Assembly: GCA_017993775.1 (NCBI GenBank)
Contig: JAGOMA010000014.1
Coordinates: forward strand, 62,001 to 126,000
DNA from: Chloroflexota bacterium
GTDB taxonomy: Bacteria > Chloroflexota > Anaerolineae > Promineifilales > Promineifilaceae
Direction of reading: 5' to 3'
DNA: 64,000 nt
The notes under the pieces are model-generated. The model was not told the origin of the DNA and did no database searches. It worked only from the letters and a program-made list of their open reading frames with translations. How positions within the stretch are numbered: the first letter of the stretch is position 1; every line of letters begins with the position of its first letter. Positions 19,401 to 27,541 of the stretch are shown here, one piece after another. Both the position numbers and the translations under genes were made by a program.

Positions 19401-20831
19401 GCGCTGGCTGTTATCAATCAGGCTGTCGACGGCTTCTTGCAACATGCGCTTTTCGTTACGCACAATCACGTCCGGCGCGCCCAATTCTAACAAACGCTTC
19501 AGGCGGTTATTACGGTTGATGACGCGGCGATATAAATCATTCAAGTCAGAAGTGGCAAAACGGCCGCCGTCCAACTGCACCATCGGGCGCAAATCTGGCG
19601 GAATGACCGGCAAAACAGTCAAAATCATCCACTCCGGGCGGTTGCCGCTCTGGCGCAGGGCTTCCACAACCTGCAACCGGCGCGTGGCGCGTTTTGCGGC
19701 TTGCTTGGAGCGCGTGGTACGCACTTCTCGCCACAGATCGCGTGACAATTTATCCAAATCCATGCGCCGCAAAATTTCGTACAACGCTTCAGCGCCCATA
19801 TCGGCCTTAAAAACATTGCCGAATTTGCTTTTTAACTCACGGTATTCGGTCTCGTTCAAAAATTGCATTTGCGCCAGGCTTTCCAACTGTTCGCGGTTAG
19901 ACTGGTACTGCTGCCGCAAGCGAGATTGCTTCATGCCGATGAAGTCTCGTTTTTCTTGTCCAACAGCCTGGGTTTCAGAACGCAGCTCCGCAATTTCTTT
20001 CTGCAAGGCAGCGACTTGTGACTGATGATCTTCTTCATGTTCGTGCTGTACACGAGTCAGACGGTCGGTCGTGATTTCTTGCACCAAAACTGCATGTTCA
20101 CGGCCAATGGATTGCCCTTTCTGGACAATAATTTCTCCATCCAGAATAATGTCTTCAGTGGCTGGGTTTTTCTTCATGTTTTCCAGCCGCTGTTCCATCA
20201 TTTTGGCTTCACGCACCACTTCATCCGTGATCTCAGCCAAACGGTCATCAAATGTCGCGTTCAGTTGTGCTAATTGGCCTTCTAATTCCCCAAGACGAGC
20301 GGTGACATCCAGCGTGGCATCGGCAACTTCGCCTTGCATTTCTTTTTCCAGACGCAGTTCAGCTTCTTCAAGCTCGTCGTCAAGACGTTTAAGGGCGCGC
20401 TGGCGTGCTTCCTCATCGACATTGGTTGTAACGTATTGCGCAAAATAGAGAACACGATCCAAATTGCGGCGGGAAACGTTTAAAAGTAAACCCATGTGGC
20501 TGGGGACGCGGCGGGTATACCAAACATGCGCTACAGGAGCTGCGAGTTCAATATGCCCAAGGCGTTCGCGTCTGACCGAGGAGCGGGTGATTTCTACCCC
20601 GCATTTGTCGCAAACAATACCCTTGTATCGGATATTTTTGTACTTGCCGCAATAACATTGCCAATCCCGTGTTGGACCAAAGATGGCCTCACAAAACAGA
20701 CCATCTTTTTCCGGCCGTAAACGGCGGTAGTTGATGGTTTCAGGCTTGGTGACTTCACCGTAAGACCAAGACCTAATTTGTTCGGGGGATGCTAGACTGA
20801 TTTTCAGCGAGCGGAATTCTGTTGTATCCAC
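16494..20831 (-). CDS. rpoC: DNA-directed RNA polymerase subunit beta'
   Basis: 1445 residues. N-terminal zinc ribbon (CYCGKY...CDKCGVEI), a long coiled insertion at about 130-330 rich in E/Q/R typical of non-proteobacterial beta', the catalytic [12 protein letters not shown] that binds Mg2+, bridge helix/trigger loop region ([23 protein letters not shown]), the second zinc site ([13 protein letters not shown]) and LRTFHTGG. The start is the GTG at 20831, six nt after GGGAGGT; an in-frame TTG five codons upstream lies inside that site. Unlike in most bacteria, rpoB is not next to it: the upstream neighbour is prfB. It has a dedicated promoter and leader. Only three ACGGCCGT sites occur in its 4.3 kb. 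Confidence 0.97.
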   Translation of the reverse strand: MDTTEFRSLKISLASPEQIRSWSYGEVTKPETINYRRLRPEKDGLFCEAIFGPTRDWQCYCGKYKNIRYKGIVCDKCGVEITRSSVRRERLGHIELAAPVAHVWYTRRVPSHMGLLLNVSRRNLDRVLYFAQYVTTNVDEEARQRALKRLDDELEEAELRLEKEMQGEVADATLDVTARLGELEGQLAQLNATFDDRLAEITDEVVREAKMMEQRLENMKKNPATEDIILDGEIIVQKGQSIGREHAVLVQEITTDRLTRVQHEHEEDHQSQVAALQKEIAELRSETQAVGQEKRDFIGMKQSRLRQQYQSNREQLESLAQMQFLNETEYRELKSKFGNVFKADMGAEALYEILRRMDLDKLSRDLWREVRTTRSKQAAKRATRRLQVVEALRQSGNRPEWMILTVLPVIPPDLRPMVQLDGGRFATSDLNDLYRRVINRNNRLKRLLELGAPDVIVRNEKRMLQEAVDSLIDNSQRGKALSRRGRRELKSLSDMLKGKKGRFRRNLLGKRVDYSGRSVIVVGPKLKLGQCGLPKTMALELFRPFVISKLVKYGHASNVKGARRFIERQQPEVWQVLEEVIVGRPIMLNRAPTLHRLGIQAFMPMLVEGKAIKLHPLVCAAFNADFDGDQMAVHVPLSDRAVEEAKSLMMATRNLLKPANGEPIVGPSKDMVLGVYYLTLMQDGRLGEGRVFSSMEEVQTAYDLGYVDIHARIKLETETYYKDNHERYVDGKPRHHIIETSPGRVLFNLSLPREARFVNRVLDKGGVTSLINKVYRLLGDDATIELVDSIKNIGFKYATISGTTIAVADLTVPEERGEILLGARKKVDEIDRQYRRGLLTEDEQYQRTVEQWNNAKDQVEKAVRNAMDPGSPIAIMALSGAGKGGFGPITQLAGMRGLMADPSGRIIVVPIQSNFRMGLNTLEYFISTHGARKGLADTALRTADAGYLTRRLVDIAQDIIIMSDDCGTKKGIHVRRSDNFGKQTLAERLYGRSAGENIVNPETGEIIIHENELFTDELAQEVDELGIAEVYVYSPMTCELRRGVCKKCYGIDLARGKLVDLGTAVGIVAAQSIGEPGTQLTLRTFHTGGTASAAGDITQGLPRVEELFEARQRPKGEAVMTEIGGIAEIRVVDGVRHVFITESKLVEDAYDIPADWLLKIENNEEIEAGTIIAEKDDEIIPARHGGRVQKDTKGLRVIWESRDERDYEIPAGMRMLISDGQQVNAGDQLTEGSKNPHRILDILGRDAVTQYLLREMQIVYRPQGQNIHDKHFEVIIRKMLSKVVVTASGDTEMLPGELIDLAIFQANNEEIIEEGGIPGQAEAVLLGVTKAALNTESFLSASSFQHTIKVLAGAAIGGREDQLHGLKENVIIGKLIPAGTGYKKHQEQLEAREEADMISALPEDIDLSKTLIGDDTDEDILAAIAAAAAIDAADAQRLSGNVDID

Positions 20832-20926
20832 CAGGTGACCTCCCAAAAGATTTGAAGCTCCGACCCAATATTCACGTTTATCAAGTGACGCTGAGCGTCG
20901 GGGGGACTAAAGTGCATAAACACATA

Positions 20927-20959
20927 AAAGAGCGTATGGCAGTTACGCCAACGCCCTTT
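20927..20959 (-). promoter_or_regulatory. Terminator-like hairpin in the rpoC leader
   Basis: On the minus strand, AAAGGGCGTTGGC and GCCATACGCTCTTT can pair around a 6-nt loop, with TTTT following. It lies between the predicted promoter (-10 at 21000-20995) and the GTG at 20831, so it could be an attenuator of rpoC transcription. It may instead be just a leader structure; no antiterminator was identified. Confidence 0.4.
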
Positions 20960-20994
20960 GAGTAACCTAGAACACTTTATAACATAACCAGTTT

Positions 20995-21022
20995 ATTCTA
21001 GTTGTAAAAAATGATATGTCAA
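20995..21022 (-). promoter_or_regulatory. Predicted sigma70-type promoter for rpoC
   Basis: Minus strand TTGACA (21022-21017), 16-nt spacer, TAGAAT (21000-20995). It is about 165 nt upstream of the rpoC start and in an AT-rich stretch. A perfect -35 and a five-of-six -10 make this the clearest promoter in the window. Confidence 0.65.
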
Positions 21023-21117
21023 TAGAATTCTCATGAGAGAACTCTTAAAAAAGCCAATTGGCTATGGTAGCAAAGAAACTGTAAATGTCAATTTTTTAGC
21101 GGACGGGTTTTGAATGC

Positions 21118-22210
21118 TCAGGCTGGCTCACCAAGTATGTGTTTGAGATAAGCTTCCATGAAATCATCTAAACGGCCGTCTAACACCGCCTGCGTATTGC
21201 CAGTTTCATAATTCGTGCGGTGGTCTTTGACCATTTTATACGGATGCAGCACATAAGAACGTATCTGGCTGCCCCAACCGGCGTCTACATCTTCCCCCTT
21301 AAGCTCAGCCATTTCGGCGTCTTGCTTGCGCCGCTCCAAATCAAATAACTGCGATTTGAGGATGTTCATGGCGACTTGCATGTTTTGGGTTAGAGATCGT
21401 TGATTTTGGCAGGAAACAACAATGCCGGTTGGCAGATGTACGATGCGCACGGCCGTTTCGTTCTTTTGCACATGCTGACCACCAGCCCCACTGGCCCGGA
21501 AACGGTCAATGCGCAAATCTTTCTCATCGACCTCAATCTCAATATCTTCGGCTACGTCTGGCCAGACTTCGACTTTGGCAAAAGAGGTATGGCGTCGTTT
21601 GGAAGCGTCATAAGGAGAAATGCGCACCAGACGGTGTACCCCACGTTCAGATTGGAGACGGCCGTACACATAATCTCCTTCCACCGACATCAAACAGCTC
21701 TTAATGCCCGCCTCATCACCACTGCTTTCATCCAGAATAGTGACCTGAAACCGATGCGCCTCCGCCCAACGAATAAACATCCGCTGCAACATCTGCGCCC
21801 AATCCTGCGCCTCTGTCCCCCCCGCACCGGCATGAATCGCTAAAATGGCGTTCTCGTCATCATACTCGCCCGAAAACAACGCCCGAAATTCCAGCTTCGC
21901 TACCCGATCTGTCAGCTCAGCCAGCTCGTGCTCAATTTCGGCTTCCAAATCCTCATCACCCAAACTCGCCAGTTCCAAAGCATCATTCAGACGCTTGCTC
22001 AACACCTCCCAAACAGTCACCTGATCTTTCAAGCGCGTCAAGTCGCGCATCACCGACTGCGCCCGCTGCGGATCGTCCCAAAAATCCGTTTCGCTGGCGA
22101 TGAGCTGAAGTTGTTGAATCTTGTCAATTTTAGCGGCTACGTCAAAGCCGCCTCCGCAAATGATTTACTGTTTCTTGTAATTCACCCAATTGTGCAATTA
22201 AAGCTTCCAT
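21118..22210 (-). CDS. prfB: Peptide chain release factor 2, with programmed +1 frameshift
   Basis: RF2 ends translation at UGA and UAA. The main frame (21118-22143) carries the GGQ catalytic loop (SGAGGQHVQKNETAVRI), where canonical family members have NKTDSAVR; the ETAV here comes from an ACGGCCGT palindrome. The first 22 codons start at the ATG 22210 and end CGG AGG CGG CTT, followed by TGA C at 22144. Sliding one base at CTTTGAC continues as DVAAKIDKIQQLQLIASETDFWDDP, the normal RF2 N-terminus, giving about 363 residues. An internal Shine-Dalgarno (GGAGG) sits just before the slip site, as in known prfB autoregulation: low RF2 lets ribosomes stall at UGA and shift. The gene follows ftsY by 17 nt. 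Confidence 0.95.
22142..22156 (-). promoter_or_regulatory. prfB +1 recoding site (GGAGG...CTT TGA C)
   Basis: Minus strand: GGAGG, a short spacer, then CTT with the in-frame stop TGA at 22144-22142 followed by C. This is the standard RF2 frameshift arrangement, which couples RF2 level to its own synthesis. The downstream frame encodes the conserved RF2 N-terminus straight after the slip. Confidence 0.92.
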
Positions 22211-22227
22211 CACAAACTCCTTCGCCA

Positions 22228-23139
22228 TTACCCTTCGCTGGCAAACAGGCCATTCACAAATTGATCTGGGTCAAACGGGGCCAAATCTTCGATCCGTTCC
22301 CCTGTGCCAATAAAACGAACCGGCAACCCCAATTCCCGATAGATGGCAAACACCATGCCGCCTTTGGCCGTGCTGTCCAGTTTGGTCAGAATCACGCCGG
22401 TGGCCTTCACGGATTCCTTAAATTTGGCCGCCTGCACCAGGGCGTTCTGTCCGGTTGGCGCATCCAATACCAAAAACACCTCATGCGGGGCTGCATGGAC
22501 GCTTTTACGGCAAACGCCATATACTTTTTCCAACTCTTTCATCAGGTTGAATTTGGTGTGCAGTCGTCCGGCCGTATCGACAAAGAGCAAATCGTAGCCA
22601 CGAGCGCGGGTCGCGCGAATTGCATCGTAGGCCGTCGCGGCCGGATCGCCGCCCGGTTGACCGGCAATCACCGGCACGCCAGCGCGCTCGCCCCAAATTT
22701 TTAATTGATCGATAGCCGCCGCTCGAAAGGTGTCACCGGCGGCCAAGAGCACATTTTTGCCCAAATTTTTATAGCGGTAAGCCAGCTTGCCAATGGTCGT
22801 GGTTTTGCCGGAGCCATTGACGCCAACCACCAACACCACGGTCAGTTGGCGCGGCTGCTCTAATTCATAAACAGGCGGATCTACAAGAATTGCACGCATT
22901 TCCTGTTTCATAGCCGCCAGCAATTGATCGGCGCGGAAAAGGCCCTCGGCTTCAACGCGTTTGCGCATGCCAGAAACCAGATCGATGGTGGTTGGCACGC
23001 CTACGTCAGCCTGAATGAGCAGCGCTTCCAGGTCTTCCCAGGTCTCTTCGGTGATTTCGCCCATACCCAGAACATTAACGATCTGTCCGAAAACAGTTTG
23101 GCGGGTACGGTTTAGTGATTCACGAATACTTTTAAACAA
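22228..23139 (-). CDS. ftsY: Signal recognition particle receptor FtsY
   Basis: 303 residues, NG domains only, without the long acidic A domain of E. coli FtsY. N-domain helices (FKSIRESLNRTRQTVFG...ALLIQADVG), then GTPase motifs: G1 GVNGSGKTTTIGKLA, DTFRAAA, G3 DTAGRLHTK, TKLDSTAKGG (G4) and GTGERIEDLAPFDP. It docks SRP-ribosome complexes at the membrane. The start is a TTG at 23139, five nt after AGAGGG; the longer frame upstream has no ribosome-binding site and no family similarity. It precedes prfB by 17 nt, so these two are probably co-transcribed, with xseB 117 nt upstream. Confidence 0.94.
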   Translation of the reverse strand: MFKSIRESLNRTRQTVFGQIVNVLGMGEITEETWEDLEALLIQADVGVPTTIDLVSGMRKRVEAEGLFRADQLLAAMKQEMRAILVDPPVYELEQPRQLTVVLVVGVNGSGKTTTIGKLAYRYKNLGKNVLLAAGDTFRAAAIDQLKIWGERAGVPVIAGQPGGDPAATAYDAIRATRARGYDLLFVDTAGRLHTKFNLMKELEKVYGVCRKSVHAAPHEVFLVLDAPTGQNALVQAAKFKESVKATGVILTKLDSTAKGGMVFAIYRELGLPVRFIGTGERIEDLAPFDPDQFVNGLFASEG

Positions 23140-23256
23140 AGTAACCCTCTTACACCTGACAAGGCAACAAAATGACAAGATAATGGTGTCAAGTTGTTGC
23201 CTTAATCAGTTCAATTTAATCACTGGTAACAACACGAAAGGGAAGTATAACAATGA

Positions 23257-23481
23257 TCAGGGTGAAGGCAATTCGATGATTTCGCCGTCGGCGGTCAGTT
23301 GTTCGATGCGCAGTGTCGCCTGGTTAAGTTGCTTGTGGCAGCGGTCGGCCAGTTTTTGCCCTCGTTCATAGAGAGTCAGGGATTCATCTAATGTTAATTC
23401 TCCAGCTTCTAGCCGGGCCACAATTGTTTCTAATTCTTGTAAGGCTTCTTCAAATGATAAGGTCTCTGTTTCTTGTTGCAT
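23257..23481 (-). CDS. xseB: Exodeoxyribonuclease VII small subunit
   Basis: 74 residues, a helical hairpin: SFEEALQELETIVARLEAGELTLDESLTLYERGQKLADRCHKQL is the whole-family signature apart from the tails. It assembles in several copies on XseA to form the single-strand-specific ExoVII nuclease. ATG at 23481 with GGAAAGG upstream. In many genomes xseB follows xseA directly; here a CcmC-like gene and a NUDIX gene lie between them on the same strand. Confidence 0.95.
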   Translation of the reverse strand: MQQETETLSFEEALQELETIVARLEAGELTLDESLTLYERGQKLADRCHKQLNQATLRIEQLTADGEIIELPSP

Positions 23482-23562
23482 TATTTACCTTTCCTGATTT
23501 TGTTGCGTGCTGCGCAGCCCATCCAAACCCCAAAGAAGGTTGGCGCATCTTCTATATCTCGG

Positions 23563-24009
23563 TTAACCGATTGTAGGCTGATGATCGCCCTGCAAATATT
23601 CTTGAATTCGCATTTTCATGCCGCCGGTCACCTCCAAGGGCAGGTCTGTGAGGGGGAAGAAGCGGTGATCGGCGATTTCGAAATCGGTACGGCCGTTTAA
23701 TTGAAAATCTTCGCACACAAACAATACCACATGGTCGCTCTTACCGGCGTGGAGATAAGAATAAAGGCCCCAGAAACGCACTTCGCCTAACGTCGCGCCT
23801 ACTTCTTCGGAGGCTTCGCGGCGGGCTGCAGCTTCAAAACTTTCGCCGCGTTTCAGACCGCCGCCAGGGAAAAACCAGCCGGGCCGATAGGTATGCCAAA
23901 CCAAAAGCACTTGATTATCCTGGATCATCATCAAGCGCACGCCCCAGGCCAACGGCTTGAAGATTCGCCAATAAATTCCGCCCAGGAAGTAGAGCAGCCG
24001 CGCTTTAAG
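23563..24009 (-). CDS. NUDIX hydrolase
   Basis: About 148 residues. Complete NUDIX box GGGLKRGESFEAAARREASEEVGA, so Mg2+-dependent cleavage of a nucleoside diphosphate-linked substrate is expected; the substrate is not predictable. The segment WRIFKPLAWGVRLMMIQDNQVLLVWHTYRPGWFFPGGG fits the NUDIX core. The start is uncertain: the TTG at 24009 overlaps the end of the CcmC-like gene by five bases and begins where family similarity can start; longer frames would overlap that gene heavily. It lies in the xseA-xseB interval and is not close in sequence to the NUDIX modules at 4.5-9.5 kb. Confidence 0.85.
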   Translation of the reverse strand, partial: LKARLLYFLGGIYWRIFKPLAWGVRLMMIQDNQVLLVWHTYRPGWFFPGGGLKRGESFEAAARREASEEVGATLGEVRFWGLYSYLHAGKSDHVVLFVCEDFQLNGRTDFEIADHRFFPLTDLPLEVTGGMKMRIQEYLQGDHQPTIG

Positions 24010-24652
24010 ATGCAAGGGAGTTCTCGTTTTGGCGATGCAGCACATACCAGATGAGCCACACGGCCGTTCCCAAACACAGCACAAACAAACTATAAAACGT
24101 CGTCTGGATGCCCATGGAATTAGATGTCCGTACCGGATCGCTGGGATGCATCACCAGCGGCGTGCGGGGAATTTCCCACAGCAAATAAGCCGCCAGACCA
24201 GTGGCGAACAGGCCGCGCCAGCGCCATTGTGGCAGCCAACCGGCTAAAACCTGAGCAATAATCGCCACGGCCGTTACATTAAAGACGGCCAGATTACGCG
24301 GTTCACGCCATAAAACGCCGCCCCAGTTCACCTGCTCCGCCCACAAGCTCACCACGACGCCCAATACAAACACGCCCAACGCCACCCAACCAATCACCTG
24401 CCGCCAACGCTCCAAAAACGGCCGTGCCAACACCGCCTCAGCCAACCCAACCAGGCCATTCACCAGCATTAGTGCCATGCCGGTCCAAATCAGGGCCACA
24501 TGGACGTACACCACTTTGATGCCCGAACCCAAAGACTGTTCGGCCGGAGCCAGCGCCACAACGACGACCATCGCCGCCAGCAACAACGCCAAAATGCCCC
24601 ACACGACCAGATCACGCCAGAACGGCCGTTTCCCCACCTTTTCCATGACCAT
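24005..24652 (-). CDS. CcmC/CcsA-like polytopic membrane protein
   Basis: 215 residues, about six hydrophobic segments. The first part resembles CcmC heme-handling proteins (GIKVVYVHVALIWTG, where the family has IFYIHVP..W; and HPSDPVRTSNSMG near the end). The tryptophan-rich WWD signature is not present in normal form; WGGVLWREPR stands in its place. It may therefore be a divergent cytochrome c assembly protein or an unrelated permease-like protein. The ATG at 24652 overlaps the xseA stop (TGATG), with GGAGGTGAG upstream, so translation is coupled to xseA. No other cytochrome maturation gene lies nearby. Confidence 0.5.
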   Translation of the reverse strand: MVMEKVGKRPFWRDLVVWGILALLLAAMVVVVALAPAEQSLGSGIKVVYVHVALIWTGMALMLVNGLVGLAEAVLARPFLERWRQVIGWVALGVFVLGVVVSLWAEQVNWGGVLWREPRNLAVFNVTAVAIIAQVLAGWLPQWRWRGLFATGLAAYLLWEIPRTPLVMHPSDPVRTSNSMGIQTTFYSLFVLCLGTAVWLIWYVLHRQNENSLAS

Positions 24653-25875
24653 CACTCACTCACCTCCACCGTAAACTGGCCGTCGGCAACCTGAATGGTT
24701 AAGCCATCACCGGCCGCCACTTCGGTGGCGGCCCGCACCAGACGGCCGTCCTGATGACGCACAATCGCATACCCCCGCGAAAGGGTGGCCAATGGGCTGA
24801 CGGCCGTCAATCCCACCTCCGCCACTGCCAGCCGATTCCGCACGCGCACCAATTGGCTGGTCAGCGCCCTTTCCAGCCGCGCCGAAGTCACATCCAGGCG
24901 CTGCCGATTGTTATCCAGCCGCGCCTGCGGGCTAAGATGGGTCAGCGCGCGCGCCATCGTCTGCACCTGCCACCGCTTCTGACGAATCAGATCATCCAGC
25001 TCGGCCCGCAGCATAGCCGCGTACCCTTGCAGCAACGGCCGAATCTCCTCGATATCCGGCGTGGCCAATTCCGCCGCAGCTGAAGGCGTAGGCGCGCGTT
25101 GGTCGGCCACAAAATCGGCGATGGTAAAGTCTGTTTCATGCCCCACTCCGGTGATGATGGGATGTTGGGCAGCAAAAATTGCCCGCGCCACGCGCTCGTC
25201 GTTGAACGCCCACAAATCTTCAATGGACCCACCGCCGCGCGCTACAATAATGGTGTCGATGTCGGAACGGCCGTCCAACCACTGCAAAGCGCGCACAATT
25301 TGCGGCGGCGCGTCTGCGCCCTGCACCAGCGTCGGGGCAATCAACACAGATACCAGCGGATAGCGACGATTTAGCACATTCAAAATATCGCGCAGCGCGG
25401 CCGCATCGGCCGACGTGACAATGCCAATTTTGCGCGGCGTCAGGGGGATGGGCTTCTTGTGCGCCGCCTCAAACAACCCCTCATCGGCCAAACGCTGTTT
25501 AAGCTGTTCAAAGGCGACGGCCAGATTGCCCCGCCCGGCCGGCTGCATATGTTCCACGTAAAGCTGATACACGCCGCCAGCTTCATAGACAGAGATACGG
25601 CCGTTTGCCACCACCGCATCTCCTTCCTCCGGCTGAAAAAACAATCGCTCCGCCGCTGATCGCCACATGACGCATTTAATTTGCGCCCCGGCATCCTTCA
25701 ACGTGAAATACAAATGACCCGACCGCGCCCGCGTAAAATTAGAAATTTCACCGCTCAGTTCCAGGTCTTGCAGGCGGAAATCAATGGCAAATAATTCTCG
25801 AATATAGGCCGTCAGTTCGCTAACCGTCCAGGCAGATTGGCTCAATTGACCGGTGTCTCTGGCAAATAATCCCAC
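24652..25875 (-). CDS. xseA: Exodeoxyribonuclease VII large subunit
   Basis: 407 residues. N-terminal OB fold (WTVSELTAYIRELFAIDFRLQDLELSGEISNF, then SGHLYFTLKDAGAQIKCVMWR), the catalytic domain with KIGIVTSADAAALRDIL, VARGGGSIEDLWAFNDE and GVGHETDFTIADFVAD, and a coiled C-terminal arm. It degrades single-stranded DNA to oligonucleotides together with XseB. The GTG at 25875 follows GAGGGGC. It begins the run xseA, CcmC-like, NUDIX, xseB, ftsY, prfB on the minus strand, closely spaced as far as xseB. Confidence 0.95.
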   Translation of the reverse strand: MGLFARDTGQLSQSAWTVSELTAYIRELFAIDFRLQDLELSGEISNFTRARSGHLYFTLKDAGAQIKCVMWRSAAERLFFQPEEGDAVVANGRISVYEAGGVYQLYVEHMQPAGRGNLAVAFEQLKQRLADEGLFEAAHKKPIPLTPRKIGIVTSADAAALRDILNVLNRRYPLVSVLIAPTLVQGADAPPQIVRALQWLDGRSDIDTIIVARGGGSIEDLWAFNDERVARAIFAAQHPIITGVGHETDFTIADFVADQRAPTPSAAAELATPDIEEIRPLLQGYAAMLRAELDDLIRQKRWQVQTMARALTHLSPQARLDNNRQRLDVTSARLERALTSQLVRVRNRLAVAEVGLTAVSPLATLSRGYAIVRHQDGRLVRAATEVAAGDGLTIQVADGQFTVEVSE

Positions 25876-25884
25876 GATGCCCCT

Positions 25885-26361
25885 CTATCGCTGCTGCTCT
25901 TGCTCGGCGCGCCAAGTTTCATAGTCGGGCACATCCTCGTCCACCGACCAAAAAAAGAAGTACGCGCCCATTGGTCCCATAAATTTGAATTCCCGGCAAA
26001 ACTTTTTGGCGCGTGAATTGTAATCCTCGCCATCCCGGCTGCGCAAATAGGCGTAAAAGGAGCCGTGTTGGGCAACTAGCTCCTGGCACACACGGGCATT
26101 GTGAATGGTAGCTTCAATTTTACGGCCGTTCCTCACAATCCCCTTGTCCTCCACCAACCGCTCCACATCCTCGGCCGTAAAATCGGCCACCTTGTCCACC
26201 GCAAACCCGGCAAAGGCTGTCTGAAAATTAGGCCACTTCTGGCGAATTACGCGCCAACTAAAACCGGCCTGAAACACAGCCTGAGTAATCTTTTCCAAAT
26301 AACCGGCGTCATCCTCCGGCCGGATTCGCGGCGGAATCTCATAATCATCTGGCCCTGCCAT
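25885..26361 (-). CDS. DNA-3-methyladenine glycosylase I-like protein
   Basis: 158 residues related to Tag: the helical core AVFQAGFSWRVIRQKWPNFQTAFAGF, FTAEDVERLVEDKGIVRNGRKIEATIHNA matches the family's central part. Tag excises 3-methyladenine from alkylated DNA. The Cys/His zinc-snap residues of E. coli Tag were not seen at the ends, so this belongs to a divergent branch whose substrate is uncertain. The ATG at 26361 is used because GAGG lies five nt upstream; the longer frame from 26391 overlaps that site. It ends 9 nt before xseA, a sensible repair-gene pairing. Confidence 0.75.
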   Translation of the reverse strand: MAGPDDYEIPPRIRPEDDAGYLEKITQAVFQAGFSWRVIRQKWPNFQTAFAGFAVDKVADFTAEDVERLVEDKGIVRNGRKIEATIHNARVCQELVAQHGSFYAYLRSRDGEDYNSRAKKFCREFKFMGPMGAYFFFWSVDEDVPDYETWRAEQEQQR

Positions 26362-26538
26362 TTTCACCTCACACAGAAACAACTTGTTCATTGTTCACTG
26401 GCTCATCTGAGCCACGAACGCACTCAACGGTAGAACATACGCTCGGATTTTATGAGGGTTTTCATCCAACGGCAAACGCAGTTGTCTTTGTTTCACGGAT
26501 CATGTTAAAATTTTTTATCTTTAGATTGGAGGTGACGT

Positions 26539-26886
26539 CTGGAAAGTCTAGAATTTGCTCATGTATTGGTCGATTCCATCCTCGATAAAAAAGGCAGCGA
26601 TATCGTGCTGCTAGATCTGCGAGAACACACTGTTTTTGCTGACTACTTTTTAATTTGCAATGGTGAAAACGACCGTCAGATCCGCGCCCTGGCCGAAAGT
26701 GTACGCACGGAAGCCAAACAAGAGGCTGGCATTTTGGCCTCTGGCGTTGAAGGAATTCCGGAAGCCGGTTGGATTCTGATTGATTTTGGCGATCTGGTTG
26801 TCCATGTTTTTTCCCCGGACAAACGAGACTACTACAGCCTGGAGGATTTGTGGACGGACGCCCGCGTCGTTTTACGAATGCAATAA
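26539..26886 (+). CDS. rsfS: Ribosomal silencing factor RsfS, probable CTG start
   Basis: 115 residues from the CTG at 26539. RsfS binds L14 of the large subunit and blocks subunit joining in starvation. Family signature: ILDKKGSDIVLLDLREHTVFADYFLICNG, then GWILIDFGDLVVHVFSPDKRDYYSLEDLW. An in-frame TGA at 26533 limits the start. Only two candidates exist: CTG 26539, six nt after a strong GGAGG, giving MESLEFAHVLVDSIL, which matches the usual N-terminal helix; or TTG 26566, with no ribosome-binding site and a clipped helix. CTG is therefore favoured. A strong terminator follows at once. Confidence 0.9.
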   Translation: MESLEFAHVLVDSILDKKGSDIVLLDLREHTVFADYFLICNGENDRQIRALAESVRTEAKQEAGILASGVEGIPEAGWILIDFGDLVVHVFSPDKRDYYSLEDLWTDARVVLRMQ

Positions 26887-26904
26887 TGCCTGCGACCACC
26901 TGGT

Positions 26905-26938
26905 AAAAAAAGAGCGCCGATATCAGCGCTCTTTTTTT
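26905..26938. terminator. Bidirectional terminator between rsfS and ndk
   Basis: Arms AAAAAAAGAGCGC (26905-26917) and GCGCTCTTTTTTT (26926-26938) with an 8-nt loop and poly-T on either strand. It serves the convergent rsfS and ndk genes. Confidence 0.9.
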
Positions 26939-26967
26939 TATGGTTTCAGAACTTCACCGGGCAATTG

Positions 26968-27417
26968 TTATTCACGAATCCAACTGTCGGTGACACGATT
27001 CCAGGCTACCAACTCGTCCGCCGAAAAGAAAAGGCTGACTTCTTTGGCGGCGTTTTCCGGGCTGTCGGAGCCATGCACCAAATTGCGGCCAATTTCCATG
27101 CCAAAATCACCGCGAATGGTTCCTGGGGCAGCAGCCACGGGGTTGGTGGCGCCCATGGTCGAGCGCGCAGCGGCGATGGCGTCTTTACCTTCCCAGACCA
27201 TCGCAATGACTGGACCAGAGGTGATGTACTCAACCAGGCTGTTGTAAAACGGCCGTTCCCGATGCACGGCATAATGCGCTTCTGCCAACTGTTGAGACAT
27301 CTGCAAGAATTTCATGCCCGCCAGCTTCAAACCCCGGCGCTCAAAGCGCCCAACAATTTCACCGATCAGCCCGCGCTGCACGCCATCGGGTTTTACCAAA
27401 ATCAAAGTGCGTTCCAT
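26968..27417 (-). CDS. ndk: Nucleoside diphosphate kinase
   Basis: 149 residues, the usual length. Starts [21 protein letters not shown]; the catalytic histidine is in [17 protein letters not shown], and [17 protein letters not shown] forms the nucleotide-binding part. It balances nucleoside triphosphate pools by moving the gamma-phosphate through a phospho-His. The ATG at 27417 is favoured over the TTG one codon upstream; GGGAG lies 9 nt before it. It is a single-gene unit after the TPR giant on the same strand, separated by a hairpin. Confidence 0.97.
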   Translation of the reverse strand: MERTLILVKPDGVQRGLIGEIVGRFERRGLKLAGMKFLQMSQQLAEAHYAVHRERPFYNSLVEYITSGPVIAMVWEGKDAIAAARSTMGATNPVAAAPGTIRGDFGMEIGRNLVHGSDSPENAAKEVSLFFSADELVAWNRVTDSWIRE

Positions 27418-27452
27418 CAAGATTTACTCCCAAAATAAGATTCTATCAACAA

Positions 27453-27499
27453 CGAAGGACGAAAAACGCCAGTCATAAACCATTGTTCTTCGTCCTTCG
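27453..27499. repeat. Long-loop inverted repeat upstream of ndk
   Basis: Perfect 11-bp arms CGAAGGACGAA (27453-27463) and TTCGTCCTTCG (27489-27499) with a 25-nt loop, in the gap between the TPR-repeat gene and ndk. It may act as a weak terminator or be a dispersed repeat. Confidence 0.5.
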
Positions 27500-27541
27500 G
27501 TATCTGATAATTTTAAGCAGGCCTAGATTTGTACCTGATTT

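Noticed and set aside
22142-22144. In-frame TGA suggesting a prfB pseudogene
   Set aside because: Context CTT TGA C with GGAGG upstream is the normal RF2 recoding site and the joined frame is complete.
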